Shown here: piece after piece, positions 63,263 through 64,000 of the stretch
How positions within the stretch are numbered: position 1 is the stretch's first letter
Layout of the letters: every line of letters starts with the position of its first letter
Source: Stromatinia cepivora
Taxonomy: Eukaryota > Ascomycota > Leotiomycetes > Helotiales > Sclerotiniaceae
Assembly (NCBI GenBank): GCA_014898415.1
Contig: RCTD01000034.1
Span: 248,001 to 312,000, forward strand
DNA: 64,000 nucleotides
Reading direction: 5' to 3'
Made by a program: the position numbers and the translations under genes
Notes under the pieces: generated by a model
The model's input: only the letters and a program-made list of their open reading frames with translations
What the model was told of the DNA's origin: nothing
Databases searched by the model: none

Positions 63263-63544
63263 TATAATATATAAGAATTGTAATAAAGCTGAATAAATAG
63301 GATTAATTATATTCCTTAGAATTTACAATTGAAGAATTATGATTTGTAAAGAACAATTAGATATATATATACAAATATTCATTTGTAGATTGCGAAATTG
63401 TATATATATATGATTAGGGTTATTATTTTATTATATTAAATTGTATGATTTGTAATGTATATGTATGGATGATCAGTTCATAAATTGATATGGGAGATAA
63501 GAGGTATCATGTGGTTAGCCTCCTGTGGTTCACGATTCGTAACA
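63263..63544 (-). repeat. 5' LTR of chromovirus copy 2
   Basis: 282 bp, reverse orientation: TATAATATATAAG... to CACGATTCGTAACA. Its right part (CCTCCTGTGGTTCACGA) is little mutated, its left part strongly mutated. Confidence 0.9.
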
Positions 63545-63549
63545 AGATG

Positions 63550-64000
63550 AATAGATGGGATGGGATGGGATGGGATGGGATGAGATGAATAATTAAACAG
63601 GATGAATATAGGATATATAGATATAGAACTTTATTCTGAGGATTTTTGTTAGAGTTGTAGATTGATAATAAATAGATGGTAGATAATAGATGGTAAACGG
63701 AATAATATAATATACTTATTATATTTGGATAATGAATGAATGAAGACAGGTAGATATTATAATGTTATTTTTGTTTTGATATAATGAAGTAAAATAGAGT
63801 ATATGATGAATAGATAAGATAATAATGAATACTGATATAGATATTATATTATATTTGATTTATTGATTATTTATATATATATATAATTATCCATTACAAT
63901 TACAAGTACGATTGATTATCTCGTTCGTAATCTAGATAATTATTAATTGATATAGTACGATCTTACTATATATGAAATCAGTATTAAGATTAGAAATAAT
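63550..64000. other. AT-rich flank with a GGGAT array; no gene
   Basis: A short (GGGAT)n array lies at about 63557-63582. The remainder is AT-rich simple sequence (TAGAT, AATGAATG) with no coding sign. Confidence 0.55.

Larger units (their letters stand above)
47781..63544 (-). mobile_element. Chromovirus copy 2, outermost element of the nest
   Basis: The same family as copy 1, in reverse orientation. LTRs lie at 47781-48062 (its 3' LTR) and 63263-63544 (its 5' LTR). AGATG stands directly outside both ends (47776-47780 and 63545-63549), a perfect 5-bp target duplication. Without the nested insertion at 54207-62936 it measures 7,034 bp, against 7,044 for the two other copies. It is heavily RIP-mutated; all domains carry stops. 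Confidence 0.92.

Noticed and set aside
63550..63600. GGGAT array considered as telomeric repeat
   Set aside because: Fungal telomeres are TTAGGG; this pentamer array is short and internal, so an ordinary microsatellite.

Overview
The window is eukaryotic nuclear DNA from a filamentous ascomycete. The evidence is compact genes with 45-190 nt GT-AG introns carrying CTAAC/CTGAC-like branch points, typical Pezizomycotina families (2EXR, DUF1765, WSC, filamentous-fungal annexin, Prp4 kinase) and AT-rich islands of retrotransposons that look mutated by RIP (repeat-induced point mutation). Gene style and the sharp gene-rich/AT-rich mosaic would suit a leotiomycete such as a Sclerotiniaceae species, but that is inference; no marker gene here fixes the species.

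Layout. 1-16.5 kb is gene-rich: a two-exon DUF1765 protein, a secreted WSC-domain protein with Kex2-like repeats, a cyclin K/T-type protein (P-TEFb cyclin), an orphan protein, a nucleotidyltransferase-like protein and a 2EXR protein. 17.4-26.1 kb is an AT-rich island: a frameshifted 2EXR copy, a foldback MITE-like element with an 8-bp direct repeat at its edges, and inside that a dead 7,044-bp chromovirus (Ty3/Gypsy LTR retrotransposon with chromodomain). 27.1-47.2 kb is gene-rich again: another 2EXR-like gene, a repeat-bearing orphan, an aerolysin/MTX-like pore-former with a long low-complexity tail, Prp4 kinase, Tma7 (divergent from prp4), a second nucleotidyltransferase-like protein, an annexin, and a nuclear-looking protein with two matching C2HC zinc fingers. 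47.5-63.6 kb is a second repeat island: a 182-bp (ATTTAT)n array, then a three-level nest of retroelements, each level bounded by a perfect 5-bp target-site duplication. The end (63.55-64 kb) is AT-rich with a short GGGAT array.

The genes do not form an obvious cluster or pathway. Prp4 and the cyclin are core RNA-processing/transcription factors, Tma7 is ribosome-associated, and the rest are secreted, membrane-associated or unknown. The most informative structures are the nested retroelements (a gag-only element sits between two copies of the chromovirus), the MITE hosting another copy, the Kex2-like repeats on a WSC protein, and an apparent exon duplication that created twin zinc fingers with an intron at the same residue of each. 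Exon joins were worked out by hand from splice signals and reading frame; none is confirmed by transcripts.
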